Part shown: in pieces, positions 16,341 through 24,083 of the stretch
Numbering within the stretch: the stretch's first letter is position 1
Layout: every line of letters begins with the position of its first letter
Assembly: GCF_004000825.1 (NCBI RefSeq)
Contig: NZ_BILZ01000042.1
Coordinates: 1 to 53,949 of the forward strand
DNA from: Paenibacillus kobensis NBRC 15729
GTDB lineage: Bacteria; Bacillota; Bacilli; Paenibacillales; Paenibacillaceae
DNA: 53,949 nucleotides
Reading direction: 5' to 3'
Notes under the pieces: generated by a model
Told to the model about the DNA's origin: nothing
The model's input: the letters and a program-made list of their open reading frames with translations, nothing else
Database searches by the model: none
Translations under genes and position numbers: made by a program

Positions 16341-17275
16341 GCAGCGCCAAGCTGCTCATAACGGGGGCGGGAGGATTCAGCGGCGAGCATGCGGTGACGC
16401 ACTTCCGGAACGCGGGGTACGACGTTATCGCTGCCGTCTCCCGCCATACCGTTCATGCGGAGCCGCCGTCAAGTTCCTTGATCCGCTGTGACTGGACAGA
16501 CGCGGAAGATGCCCGCAGAGCGGTTGCCGAGTCCAAGCCGGATCTGATCGTCCACCTCGCCGGCTTGAACGCCTCGGACCGTTCTTGGCGGGATCCGGCA
16601 GGTTACTTGATGACGAACGCAATGGGCACCGTTCATCTGTTGGAAGCGGTGCGCAGCGCAGACCGGCCCTGCCGTATCCTGATTGCAGGCTCGATGCTAC
16701 GGTTCCAACCTCCGTCTGACGGTTCTGCTCCGAATCCGCCGCATCCGTACAGCTTAAGCAAAACGATGCAAGTGTTGATCGCCCAATGCTGGCCGTCTCT
16801 ATACGGACTCGATGTCGTCGTTGCAGAGCCGTCCAATCTTATCGGACCGGGACGGTCTCAAGGACTATGCGCGTTGCTTGCCCGTTATACGGCCGCGGCG
16901 GAGAAGGCTGCGGAAGCCGGCCAACCGGTTCCCGTCTTCCGGTTGTCGTCCCGGCATGAGCGCCGGGACTATCTGGATGTGCGCGATGCGATGGCGGCTT
17001 ATGAAACGCTGCTGCAAGGCGGCGTGTCCGGGCAGTTGTACCCCGTTGCCTCGGGCCGGTTCGTTACGATCGAGCAGTTGGCTCAGCGGTTCGAAGCGGA
17101 AGCGAGCAGTCCGCTCTCCTTCGACATAGGCGATTCTGAGGCGCCGTCGCCGGAGCCGGTCGATGCGGGCGGAGTCCGTGCGCTCGGCTGGGCGCCTCGC
17201 ATTCCGCTGGAGCAGTCTATTGCGGATACGCTGAACGATGCAAGATCGAAATATTTGAGTCAAGGAGACGAGTAG
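16322..17275 (+). CDS. NAD-dependent epimerase/dehydratase (GDP-keto-sugar reductase-like)
   Basis: This 317-residue extended short-chain dehydrogenase has LLITGAGGFSGEHAVTHF near the N-terminus, a DLIVHLAGLNASDRSW strand, NAMGTVHLLEAV and PYSLSKTMQ (Tyr-x3-Lys). The overall pattern is closest to Rmd-type GDP-4-keto-6-deoxymannose reductases, but the substrate is uncertain. It probably adds one more NDP-sugar to the supply for this cluster. ATG 16322 has GGAGGA 10 bp upstream; ATG 16337, in the stop of the previous gene, is an alternative. The overlap of 19 bp suggests coupled translation. The C-terminal half (LGWAPRIPLEQSI) fits the family. Confidence 0.78.
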   Translation: MDADVMSSAKLLITGAGGFSGEHAVTHFRNAGYDVIAAVSRHTVHAEPPSSSLIRCDWTDAEDARRAVAESKPDLIVHLAGLNASDRSWRDPAGYLMTNAMGTVHLLEAVRSADRPCRILIAGSMLRFQPPSDGSAPNPPHPYSLSKTMQVLIAQCWPSLYGLDVVVAEPSNLIGPGRSQGLCALLARYTAAAEKAAEAGQPVPVFRLSSRHERRDYLDVRDAMAAYETLLQGGVSGQLYPVASGRFVTIEQLAQRFEAEASSPLSFDIGDSEAPSPEPVDAGGVRALGWAPRIPLEQSIADTLNDARSKYLSQGDE

Positions 17276-17278
17276 ACG

Positions 17279-18004
17279 ATGCGTGACGATCACCCGAAAG
17301 TGTCGATCATTATTCCGTTCTATAACGATCCGTATGTAAAGGAAGCGGTCGAGAGCGCATTGTCGCAGACGTATCTTAATATAGAGGTGATTGTCGTCGA
17401 CGACGGTTCGACCCAGCATGCCGAACTGCTTAAACCTTACGAGGGGCGAATCTGCTATTTAGGCAAGTCCAATGGAGGAACGGCAAGCGCCTTGAATCAC
17501 GGTTTTCGGCATGCAAGCGGCGAATATGTGGCTTGGCTCAGCTCGGACGATTTCTTCTACCCGGATAAGGTGAAGAAGCAGCTTGCAGCCATGCGCAGCG
17601 CAGATGCTTGGATCGGTCATACCGGCTTCGACTGCATCGACGGCAAAGGACGCTACACGCAGTTCGGCATCACGCCGCCTGCCTCCGCCCATGATCTGAT
17701 GCGTGCTTTCACAAGCTGCAATCCCGTCAACGGCTGTACGGTCATGATGCGCAAATCGTTGTTCAACTGGATCGGACCGTTCAATGAGCAGCAGACGTTT
17801 ACGCATGATCTCGATTATTGGTACCGTGTCATGCTGGCCGGTTTCCCGTTCCATCTGACGCCTGAGCCGCTGACTGCATACCGGTGGCATGAGGACATGG
17901 GAACGATGCGCAACAAAGAACGGATCGAACGCGAGACGCAAGCGTTATTCAGCAGCTATCGGAACCGCTGGAGCCTCTATTTGCGCCAGCTCGGCGCCCA
18001 ATAG
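17279..18004 (+). CDS. GT2 glycosyltransferase, paralogue of the gene at 19303-20034
   Basis: This 241-residue GT-A/GT2 enzyme has KVSIIIPFYNDPY (7-19), VIVVDDGST, the SSDD metal site (WLSSDDFFYPDKV) and an acceptor helix with THDLDYWYRVMLAG. It starts 3 bp after the previous stop, behind AAGGAGA, and ends the rightward run. Its closest relative here is the leftward gene at 19303-20034: both share SIIIPFYNDPY, GK.NGGTASALN, WLSSDD and NGCTVMM. A gap of 165 bp separates it from the convergent GT4 gene; I see no clear terminator in it. Confidence 0.88.
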   Translation: MRDDHPKVSIIIPFYNDPYVKEAVESALSQTYLNIEVIVVDDGSTQHAELLKPYEGRICYLGKSNGGTASALNHGFRHASGEYVAWLSSDDFFYPDKVKKQLAAMRSADAWIGHTGFDCIDGKGRYTQFGITPPASAHDLMRAFTSCNPVNGCTVMMRKSLFNWIGPFNEQQTFTHDLDYWYRVMLAGFPFHLTPEPLTAYRWHEDMGTMRNKERIERETQALFSSYRNRWSLYLRQLGAQ

Positions 18005-18169
18005 CAGTGCGTTCGCTATTCGCGCTGCTCATCGCTGGACTCTATGCGGATGCGGGCAGTCGGCTGCGAACAGCAGACGTCGCTTTCTGCCTGCACCCGC
18101 AATGAATCGGGCGGGCTCCGCTCCTATCCGGTGCGGACAAGCTCCGGCGCGGCTAGTCAGGCGCCGCTG

Positions 18170-19249
18170 TTACAGAACGCCGAGCGCCCGCATCATCTGC
18201 TTGAAGGAGGCGACATAACGTGCTGGAGTAAATTCGGTCTGCACACGTTGCTCGGCCTTGGCAACGACCGAGCGTCGAAGCCTCGAATCATGCCGCAGCC
18301 GCTGCGCCGAGTCGGCCGCTCCTGCAACGTCTCCGAACTCGTAGTAGATGCCGTGCACTCCGTCGTCGATCATCGTCCTTACGCCGTCGTTATCACCGGT
18401 CAATACCGGACAGCGGCAGCTCATCGCTTCCAGAACGGCGTATGGAGCGCCTTCCGACAATGAAGTCATCAGCAGCATGCCGCCGGAATCTGCAGCAGCA
18501 GATAAATATTCGGCCATCTGCGGTCTTGGCACGTTCGGAAGAAGCTTGATCCGATCGGCCAGTCCAAGGGCGACAGCGGTTTGCGCGAAAGCTTCACGTT
18601 CCTCTGCCGTCGACAACTGCGGGTCCTCGAACATCCACAGATCCGGATTCTCGCCGCGCTCCGCAAGCAGCCGGGCGATGTGCAAATATTCGAGCCACCC
18701 TTTGTTCGGATGGATGCGGCCGATCCACAGGAGCGGCATTGACTTCGCTGCATTTCCTTTGCCCGCTATATACCGGAACTGCGCCGTATCGATCGGATTC
18801 GGGAAAGAGAACATCGTTTTATGAGGCAGCATGACGCTTGCAAGCGCCGCGACGAGCGGCGTGCCAGGATATAAGACAGCATTCGCGTGCGGCTGAATGA
18901 ACGGAAAGGCGTCCGACATTGCCTTGCGCGCTTCCTGAAGCGGACCGAGTCCTTGAATCTCGAATACTAATGGGCCTTTATATCCGATGGAGCGGAGCAG
19001 GTATAATTCTGCATACCAGGAAGTCATCACGATGAGCGAGGGAGGATGTTGCAGCAGCAGCTGTTTCATTTCTTCGGCCGAGTAGCTGTAGTGAACGGGA
19101 CAAGGCATAGGGCCGGCATGCATGCCGCTCCCATGCGCGAAGTAGAGCAGCCGGCAGGGGATGCCGGAAGCCGTGAGCGCACGAATGCGTTCCCGGTTCA
19201 GCGTATTCATGCCTCCGCTCGGAATGGCGAAGACGAATAGAACCTCCAT
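18170..19249 (-). CDS. GT4 glycosyltransferase, paralogue of the gene at 20187-21281
   Basis: This 359-residue GT-B/GT4 enzyme begins FVFAIPSGGMNTLNRER, has LLWIGRIHPNKGW in the donor domain and the acid-rich loop SLSEGAPYAVLEAMSCRCPV (E-x7-E type). GGAGGAGG stands 7 bp before the ATG. With the two genes upstream on this strand it forms a leftward operon facing the main cluster. The neighbouring gene at 20187 shares IPSGG..TLNR, the LLY segment, EAMSCRCPV and a C-terminal ALGI/V ending, so the GT4-GT2 unit looks duplicated. Acceptor and donor are unknown. Confidence 0.88.
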   Translation of the reverse strand: MEVLFVFAIPSGGMNTLNRERIRALTASGIPCRLLYFAHGSGMHAGPMPCPVHYSYSAEEMKQLLLQHPPSLIVMTSWYAELYLLRSIGYKGPLVFEIQGLGPLQEARKAMSDAFPFIQPHANAVLYPGTPLVAALASVMLPHKTMFSFPNPIDTAQFRYIAGKGNAAKSMPLLWIGRIHPNKGWLEYLHIARLLAERGENPDLWMFEDPQLSTAEEREAFAQTAVALGLADRIKLLPNVPRPQMAEYLSAAADSGGMLLMTSLSEGAPYAVLEAMSCRCPVLTGDNDGVRTMIDDGVHGIYYEFGDVAGAADSAQRLRHDSRLRRSVVAKAEQRVQTEFTPARYVASFKQMMRALGVL

Positions 19250-19302
19250 GATGTAACCTCCTCCTTCGCAAGCGGGCAGACAAATGCAGCAGCAAGAAAC
19301 GG

Positions 19303-20034
19303 TCAGCCGGGGAGGCGGGCGATTAAGGCGTTCAGCGCATGACGATAGAGATTCGTTACAGCGTTAGCTTCCGCGAGCACGGTCTGGAAGTGCCGAACCG
19401 TTCCCATGCCGGGATGCCGGCGGTAGATCGTTAGCGATTCATTAACGAAATGAAAGTCGACTCCGGCAAGAACGACCCGAATCCACATTTCGTAATCATG
19501 CGTGTAGGGAAGACGGTCGTTGAAGCCTCCCATGTTGACGAACAGCTGCTTCGTCATCATGACCGTACAGCCGTTAATCATGCAGCCGTCCAGCAAAGAG
19601 GAAATAAACGCTTTGGCGGAATGGAATTTCGGAGCGACCTGCGTTTCGTAGACGGCGCCGAATTCATTCATCAGATCGTAGTCAGTATGGCTGATCTGGG
19701 CTAGCGTCCTTTCCATATAGGCGACCTGCTTCGCCACCTTATCTCCTTTGAAACGGTCGTCGGAGCTAAGCCACGTGACGTATTTGCCCGTTGCCAGAGT
19801 CATGCCGTAGTTAAGCGCGCTAGCCGTGCCGCCGTTCGCTTTGCCAACATAATGGATCCGGTTCAAATAGGGAGTAAGCTTCTCTTGATGGCGGGTGGAG
19901 CCGTCATCGACGACAATCACTTCAACGTTCTTGTATGTTTGTCCGATCGCACTCATTACTGCCTCATCAATATAAGGGTCGTTATAAAAAGGGATAATAA
20001 TCGACACTTTAGGCATGCTGACAGCCGGCCGCAT
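19303..20034 (-). CDS. GT2 glycosyltransferase
   Basis: This 243-residue enzyme is a paralogue of the product at 17279-18004. SIIIPFYNDPY, VIVVDDGSTRH, GKANGGTASALNYG, WLSSDDRF and THDYEMWIRVVLAG are visible; SSDD is the metal site. ATG 20034 is used; an internal ATG (at 20016) would begin directly at MPKVSII, the conserved start, and is also plausible. The 150 bp upstream contain no long hairpin, so the gene is probably transcribed with the GT4 at 20187-21281. It lies between the two GT4 paralogues. Confidence 0.87.
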   Translation of the reverse strand: MRPAVSMPKVSIIIPFYNDPYIDEAVMSAIGQTYKNVEVIVVDDGSTRHQEKLTPYLNRIHYVGKANGGTASALNYGMTLATGKYVTWLSSDDRFKGDKVAKQVAYMERTLAQISHTDYDLMNEFGAVYETQVAPKFHSAKAFISSLLDGCMINGCTVMMTKQLFVNMGGFNDRLPYTHDYEMWIRVVLAGVDFHFVNESLTIYRRHPGMGTVRHFQTVLAEANAVTNLYRHALNALIARLPG

Positions 20035-20186
20035 AGGGAAACACCCCGTCCTTTCTCTTCTTGTTCTTTACTATACGAGAGTAAGAGCGGGGTGGACACG
20101 TCGAATGGTATGCGGCATCTATCTATTTTGGAGAGTGAGAGAGATGCAAGCGGTTGCGGATTGAGGCATGCGGATTAACGAAAGGA

Positions 20187-21281
20187 TCAATAGGGAGTCA
20201 TAATGCCGAGCGCCCTTAAAATGTTGGCCATGTCCGCACAATAACGGTCGGGATGAAATTCAGTCGTCAGACGCCGGTAAGCTTCGTCTCTCAAATAAGA
20301 AGCGAATGAGCGGTCTTCAAGCAGACGCAGCGACTGAGAGACCCCTTCCGTGACCGTACCTGACCGGAAAAACAGACCGGTACGACCATCCTCGATCATA
20401 ATCCGTACGCCGTCGGAATCGGTTGCAACGACCGGACAGCGGCAGCTCATCGCTTCCGCAACGGCATAGCCGAACCCTTCCGTTCCGGAGGTCGATAATA
20501 ACAATCCGCCGCTGTCGCCGATCGCGGACAAATATCCCGGCATATGCGCATGCGGCACGTTCGAAAGCGTCAGGATTCGGGACGTTAGCTGCAACTGATC
20601 AGCCAATGCAAGGAATCTAGCGGCATCTTCTCGATCGCCGATCGTCGCGTCGAGGAACATCCATAGCTGCAAGTTCGGGATTCGGCGGGCAAGCTGATCG
20701 CAGATGCGCAGATAGAGCTCCCAGTTTTTGTTGCGCTCCAGCCGGCCGATCCAAGCGGCAACCGGTGCTCCGCCAAGGTTCGTCTCGGCCGTAGTCCGGT
20801 AATGAAAGCGGTCAATGTCGAACGGATTGTGCAAATAAAACCGGGGAAGATCGGGATAGCTGCAGTTGAACAGCTCCATCAAGTGGCTGGTCTGGGGACT
20901 GATGATGGCCCGGGCATATCTGCGAATGAAGGGGGCGGCTTTCAGCAGCGTCGAAGCAGCCGCCTCCCGGCTGCCGAGCCCTTGCGCATCGTACAGAATC
21001 GGTCCCGAATATCCGTTTCCTCGTATCCGCTCCAGCATCATATGATCGCAAGAGGCAATAACGGCGTCATATCGGTGCGTTGCCAGCAGCTCCGCGATTT
21101 GGCGGTCATCGTTCGTAACGAGGTAAGGAATATCGCCGTGAATCAAATTTTGTTCGCCGGCGCCTTGCCAGAGATAGAGCAGGTGGCTCTCGATCCCGAT
21201 TCTCCGCAGCACGCGCGCCCGGTGACGGTTCAACGTCTCGATGCCCCCGCTGGGCACGAAGTAAGTGAACAACAATTTCAA
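20187..21281 (-). CDS. GT4 glycosyltransferase, first gene of the leftward operon
   Basis: This 364-residue GT-B/GT4 enzyme starts at TTG behind CAGGTGAACG. Motifs are TYFVPSGGIETLNRHRAR, AAWIGRLERNKNW and TEGFGYAVAEAMSCRCPVVATDSDGV (E-x7-E type). It ends the glycosylation cluster on the right; beyond it lies the unrelated xylanase. It has no membrane segment or basic tail, unlike several rightward genes, which hints that the leftward trio is a separate module. Confidence 0.88.
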   Translation of the reverse strand: MKLLFTYFVPSGGIETLNRHRARVLRRIGIESHLLYLWQGAGEQNLIHGDIPYLVTNDDRQIAELLATHRYDAVIASCDHMMLERIRGNGYSGPILYDAQGLGSREAAASTLLKAAPFIRRYARAIISPQTSHLMELFNCSYPDLPRFYLHNPFDIDRFHYRTTAETNLGGAPVAAWIGRLERNKNWELYLRICDQLARRIPNLQLWMFLDATIGDREDAARFLALADQLQLTSRILTLSNVPHAHMPGYLSAIGDSGGLLLSTSGTEGFGYAVAEAMSCRCPVVATDSDGVRIMIEDGRTGLFFRSGTVTEGVSQSLRLLEDRSFASYLRDEAYRRLTTEFHPDRYCADMANILRALGIMTPY

Positions 21282-21436
21282 TAACGTTCACCTGCCTTCC
21301 CGTTGTGAAAGAATTGGGCTGAACATAAGGCGCTATGCAGCGCTTACTAACTAAAATATTCGCGTTCAGCCAGGCCCGAGAGGGCGAAGAGCGGAAGCGA
21401 TGCGGGAGTGGATCGGCTTGATATGAACGGATATTT

Positions 21437-21483
21437 ATGCAAATATTGCATTTATTTTTTGGAGTAGAAACCATAGTTTCTAC
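21437..21483. promoter_or_regulatory. Two small perfect dyads upstream of the xylanase
   Basis: ATGCAA-ATA-TTGCAT (21437-21451) and GTAGAAAC-CATA-GTTTCTAC (21464-21483) are perfect inverted repeats 12 bp apart, in an AT-rich stretch upstream of the GH10 gene. They look like operator sites or small hairpins; the factor is unknown. The rest of 21282-21618 shows only the CRE and the ribosome site. Confidence 0.4.
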
Positions 21484-21518
21484 AGTGAATCCGAAAAAGG
21501 AACGCGTTATGATTCTTT

Positions 21519-21533
21519 TTGCAAGCGCATTCA
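21519..21533. promoter_or_regulatory. Catabolite-responsive element (CRE) of the xylanase gene
   Basis: TTGCAAGCGCATTCA matches the CRE consensus WTGNAANCGNWNNCW at every fixed position. It lies 86 bp before the GH10 start, so CcpA-mediated glucose repression is expected. Confidence 0.65.
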
Positions 21534-21618
21534 ATTCGTGGGAGGAGGGAATTCGTAAACCGATATTCATTTGTTGTTCAAAGGAACGAATCTAATTGAA
21601 TTGGAGGAATGTTTGATT

Positions 21619-22575
21619 ATGTTCAACGTAACACGCTTTAAAAAAATTACGGTGCTGGTCGCAGCCGTATCGATTCTGTCGTTCTTGGTGGCAGCCACCG
21701 CCGATGCCGGACTTGCCCGCAGCAAGTTTCTCGGCAACATCATTGCCAGCAGCGTGCCATCGAATTTTGCAACCTATTGGAATCAAGTGACGCCCGAGAA
21801 TTCGACCAAATGGGGGGCCGTCGAAGGCACTCGCAACACGATGAACTGGTCGCAAGCCGACACGGCTTATAATTATGCGCAGAGCAAAGGCTTCCAGTTC
21901 AAGTTCCATACGCTTGTATGGGGCAGCCAAGAGCCGGGCTGGATCGGCGGTCTGTCCGCTGCGGACCAGAAGGCAGAGGTTCAACAGTGGATTGCGGCGG
22001 CGGGCGCGCGTTATAAAAACTCTGCATTCGTCGATGTGGTGAATGAACCGCTTCATGCGAAGCCTTCGTTCCGCAACGCCATCGGCGGCGACGGCTCGAC
22101 CGGTTGGGACTGGGTCATCTGGTCGTTCCAAGAAGCGCGCAAAGCGTTCCCGAACTCCAAGCTGCTCATTAATGAATACGGCATCATTAGCGACCCGACG
22201 GCAGCGGCCAACTACGTCAAGATCATTAATCTGCTGAAGAGCAGAGGTTTGGTTGACGGCATCGGCATCCAGTGCCACCAATTCAACATGGATACCGTAT
22301 CCGTGTCGACGATGAACAGCGTGCTGAGTACGCTGTCGGCAACAGGACTGCCGATTTACGTATCCGAACTCGATATGACGGGCGACGATGCGACGCAGTT
22401 GGCGCGTTACAAAGAGAAATTCCCGGTATTGTGGGAGAATCCGAACGTCAAAGGCATTACATTGTGGGGCTATATCCAAGGCCAGACGTGGAAAGCCAAT
22501 ACGCATCTGGTGAACTCGAACGGTACGGAGCGGCCGGCTATGCAATGGCTGAAGACGTATATGGCGACACATTAA
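21619..22575 (+). CDS. Secreted GH10 endo-1,4-beta-xylanase
   Basis: This 318-residue single-domain enzyme has a signal peptide (about 1-31, with a hydrophobic stretch ending ADAG). It cleaves internal beta-1,4 bonds of xylan. The GH10 acid/base Glu (VVNEPLH, about residue 143) and nucleophile Glu (SELDMT, about 250) are both present, as is the TPENSTKWGA entrance. The usual HTLVWHSQ reads HTLVWGSQ here, a His-to-Gly change seen in some GH10 subgroups. ATG 21619 has GGAGG 11 bp upstream; a TTG at 21613 is possible. It has its own terminator and an upstream CRE. It lacks the CBMs carried by the other xylanolytic enzymes in the window. Confidence 0.93.
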   Translation: MFNVTRFKKITVLVAAVSILSFLVAATADAGLARSKFLGNIIASSVPSNFATYWNQVTPENSTKWGAVEGTRNTMNWSQADTAYNYAQSKGFQFKFHTLVWGSQEPGWIGGLSAADQKAEVQQWIAAAGARYKNSAFVDVVNEPLHAKPSFRNAIGGDGSTGWDWVIWSFQEARKAFPNSKLLINEYGIISDPTAAANYVKIINLLKSRGLVDGIGIQCHQFNMDTVSVSTMNSVLSTLSATGLPIYVSELDMTGDDATQLARYKEKFPVLWENPNVKGITLWGYIQGQTWKANTHLVNSNGTERPAMQWLKTYMATH

Positions 22576-22596
22576 GACGATTAGGCGAAAATGAAG

Positions 22597-22640
22597 AAGC
22601 CGCAGGCAGTCATTCGACTGTTCTGCGGCTTTCTTGTTCT
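22597..22640. terminator. Bidirectional terminator between xylanase and fabH
   Basis: AAGCCGCAG (22597-22605) pairs with CTGCGGCTT (22623-22631), with an inner CAGTC/GACTG stem, followed by TTCTTGTTCT. It lies between two convergent genes. Confidence 0.85.
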
Positions 22641-22659
22641 ATTTAGCAGAGAGTTGAAA

Positions 22660-23682
22660 TTATTCTGCGCTAGGCAGTCCCCAGCGCATGAGCACGCCCG
22701 CTTGCGTAAGTCCGGCGCCGAAGCCGTACATAAGAACGAGCTGCCCTTGGCTGAGCCGGCCGTCCTTCACAGCAAGATCGAGCGCCAGCGGAATGGTAGC
22801 GGAGGAAGTGTTGCCGTATTGCACGAGCGATACGAGCGTCCGGTCGACCGGAATGCCGCTCCGTTCGCAGATCGATTCGATAATGCGCATGTTCGCGCTG
22901 TGCGGCACGAACCAATCGATGTCGGCAACCGTGTAGTCTGTTTTGCTCAAAATTCGTTCGATCCCGTCCGGCACGGTGCTGACCGCCCATTTGTACACTT
23001 CGCGGCCGTTCTGCACGATTTTGCCCGGGTTCGACAGCTGGTGCTCGCCGATCGACTGGGATAAGCCGGTCATATACACTTGATGTCCGCCTGAACCTGT
23101 CGTAACCGAATGAGAGGCGAGCAAGTCGCCATCACGGCTGTCATCCGCTTCGAGCAGGAGGGCGCCCGCGCCGTCGCCGAACAGAATGCACGTCGTACGG
23201 TCGGTGTAATCGGTAATTTTGGTCATCGTATCGGCTCCGACAACAAGCACTTTGCGTGCCGCGCCGGAGTAGAGAAGACCGTTCGCCGTTTGCAGCGCTG
23301 CCGTAAAGCCCGCGCATGCCGCCTGCAGATCGATCGCTCCGCACGCTTCGATGCCGAATGCTTCTTGAAGGCGTGCCGATACGGAAGGAAACGGCATATC
23401 CGCTGTTGTAGTTGCAACAATAATATAGTCGACGTCGTCTAGTTTCACGTTATATCTGCGTTGAAGATCGGCTGTCGCTTCGATGCACAGGTCGCTGCAG
23501 TATTGCTCTGGCGCGGTTACCCGTCTCTCGGCGATGCCGGTACGGCGAATGATCCATTCGTCATTCGTATCGACCATACGTTCCAGATCCGCATTCGTCA
23601 GCACGGAGTCGGGAACATAGGAGCCGATGGCAGTAAGGACGGCATTCGAACGAAGGCCGGAGTTGGAAGAGTTTGTTGGCAT
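22660..23682 (-). CDS. fabH: Beta-ketoacyl-ACP synthase III (FabH)
   Basis: This 340-residue enzyme condenses acyl-CoA with malonyl-ACP to start fatty-acid synthesis; Bacillota forms often prefer branched primers. The catalytic triad is visible: Cys in QAACAGF (C123), His in VPHSANMRI (about 256) and Asn in YGNTSSATIP (about 286). ATG 23682 has AAGGGTGATC upstream; an in-frame GTG at 23691 lies inside that site. It is a single-gene unit, not next to fabF, and is probably a secondary FabH. Regulation is clear: a sigma-A promoter overlaps a FapR box, so malonyl-CoA levels should control it. Confidence 0.95.
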   Translation of the reverse strand: MPTNSSNSGLRSNAVLTAIGSYVPDSVLTNADLERMVDTNDEWIIRRTGIAERRVTAPEQYCSDLCIEATADLQRRYNVKLDDVDYIIVATTTADMPFPSVSARLQEAFGIEACGAIDLQAACAGFTAALQTANGLLYSGAARKVLVVGADTMTKITDYTDRTTCILFGDGAGALLLEADDSRDGDLLASHSVTTGSGGHQVYMTGLSQSIGEHQLSNPGKIVQNGREVYKWAVSTVPDGIERILSKTDYTVADIDWFVPHSANMRIIESICERSGIPVDRTLVSLVQYGNTSSATIPLALDLAVKDGRLSQGQLVLMYGFGAGLTQAGVLMRWGLPSAE

Positions 23683-23709
23683 GACGATCACCCTTAATCA
23701 CATAAATTA

Positions 23710-23726
23710 TTAGTACCAGATACTAA
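23710..23726 (-). promoter_or_regulatory. FapR operator
   Basis: TTAGTACCAGATACTAA is an inverted repeat that closely matches the FapR site known from B. subtilis lipid genes. A partial second copy (CTAATACTAAA) follows at 23730-23740. Confidence 0.85.
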
Positions 23727-23732
23727 TACCTA

Positions 23733-23762
23733 ATACTAAACATTTGGGGAGGGGGATGTCAA
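23733..23762 (-). promoter_or_regulatory. Sigma-A promoter of fabH
   Basis: On the minus strand, TTGACA (23762-23757) and TAGTAT (23738-23733) are 18 bp apart. The FapR box begins at about the transcription start, the expected place for a repressor. Confidence 0.7.
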
Positions 23763-23803
23763 GGTGAGAACGCGTCTCTTCGTCGTTGTGTGGTGTTAGA
23801 ATT

Positions 23804-23850
23804 TGTTTCCTCCGGAGAACCAGGAGCACGAACTGCAACTCCGCGGTGGT
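23804..23850. repeat. Degenerate GC-rich repeat, copy a
   Basis: This segment (contains TTTCCTCCGGAGAACCAGGA) resembles the longer copies at 26452-26518 and 26829-26895, all in the same orientation, and stands upstream of the KAP gene. It appears to be a decayed fragment of a coding or repeat family. The rest of 23763-24083 shows no gene. Confidence 0.5.
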
Positions 23851-24083
23851 GAAAAAAATATATTGAAGAATCCCTGGTACAAAGAGGCATCTGCTGGACA
23901 GCGACACGCTGTAGTTCAATGCATATCTTTTAGATAACATAAGTTATCCGTTGTACTACCGAGGGTATATGAACTGCAAACATATGGCTCGTTTGAGTTT
24001 ATAGGTTGAATATGGGTTATGGATCAATTCATTTTTCTGTAAAATGATATCTAAGACAAGTCACGATTAGAAAGGACGATGGT

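Noticed and set aside
21592-22572. 326-codon open frame on the minus strand
   Set aside because: It is antisense to the GH10 xylanase, and its Arg/His-rich composition is typical of a shadow frame.
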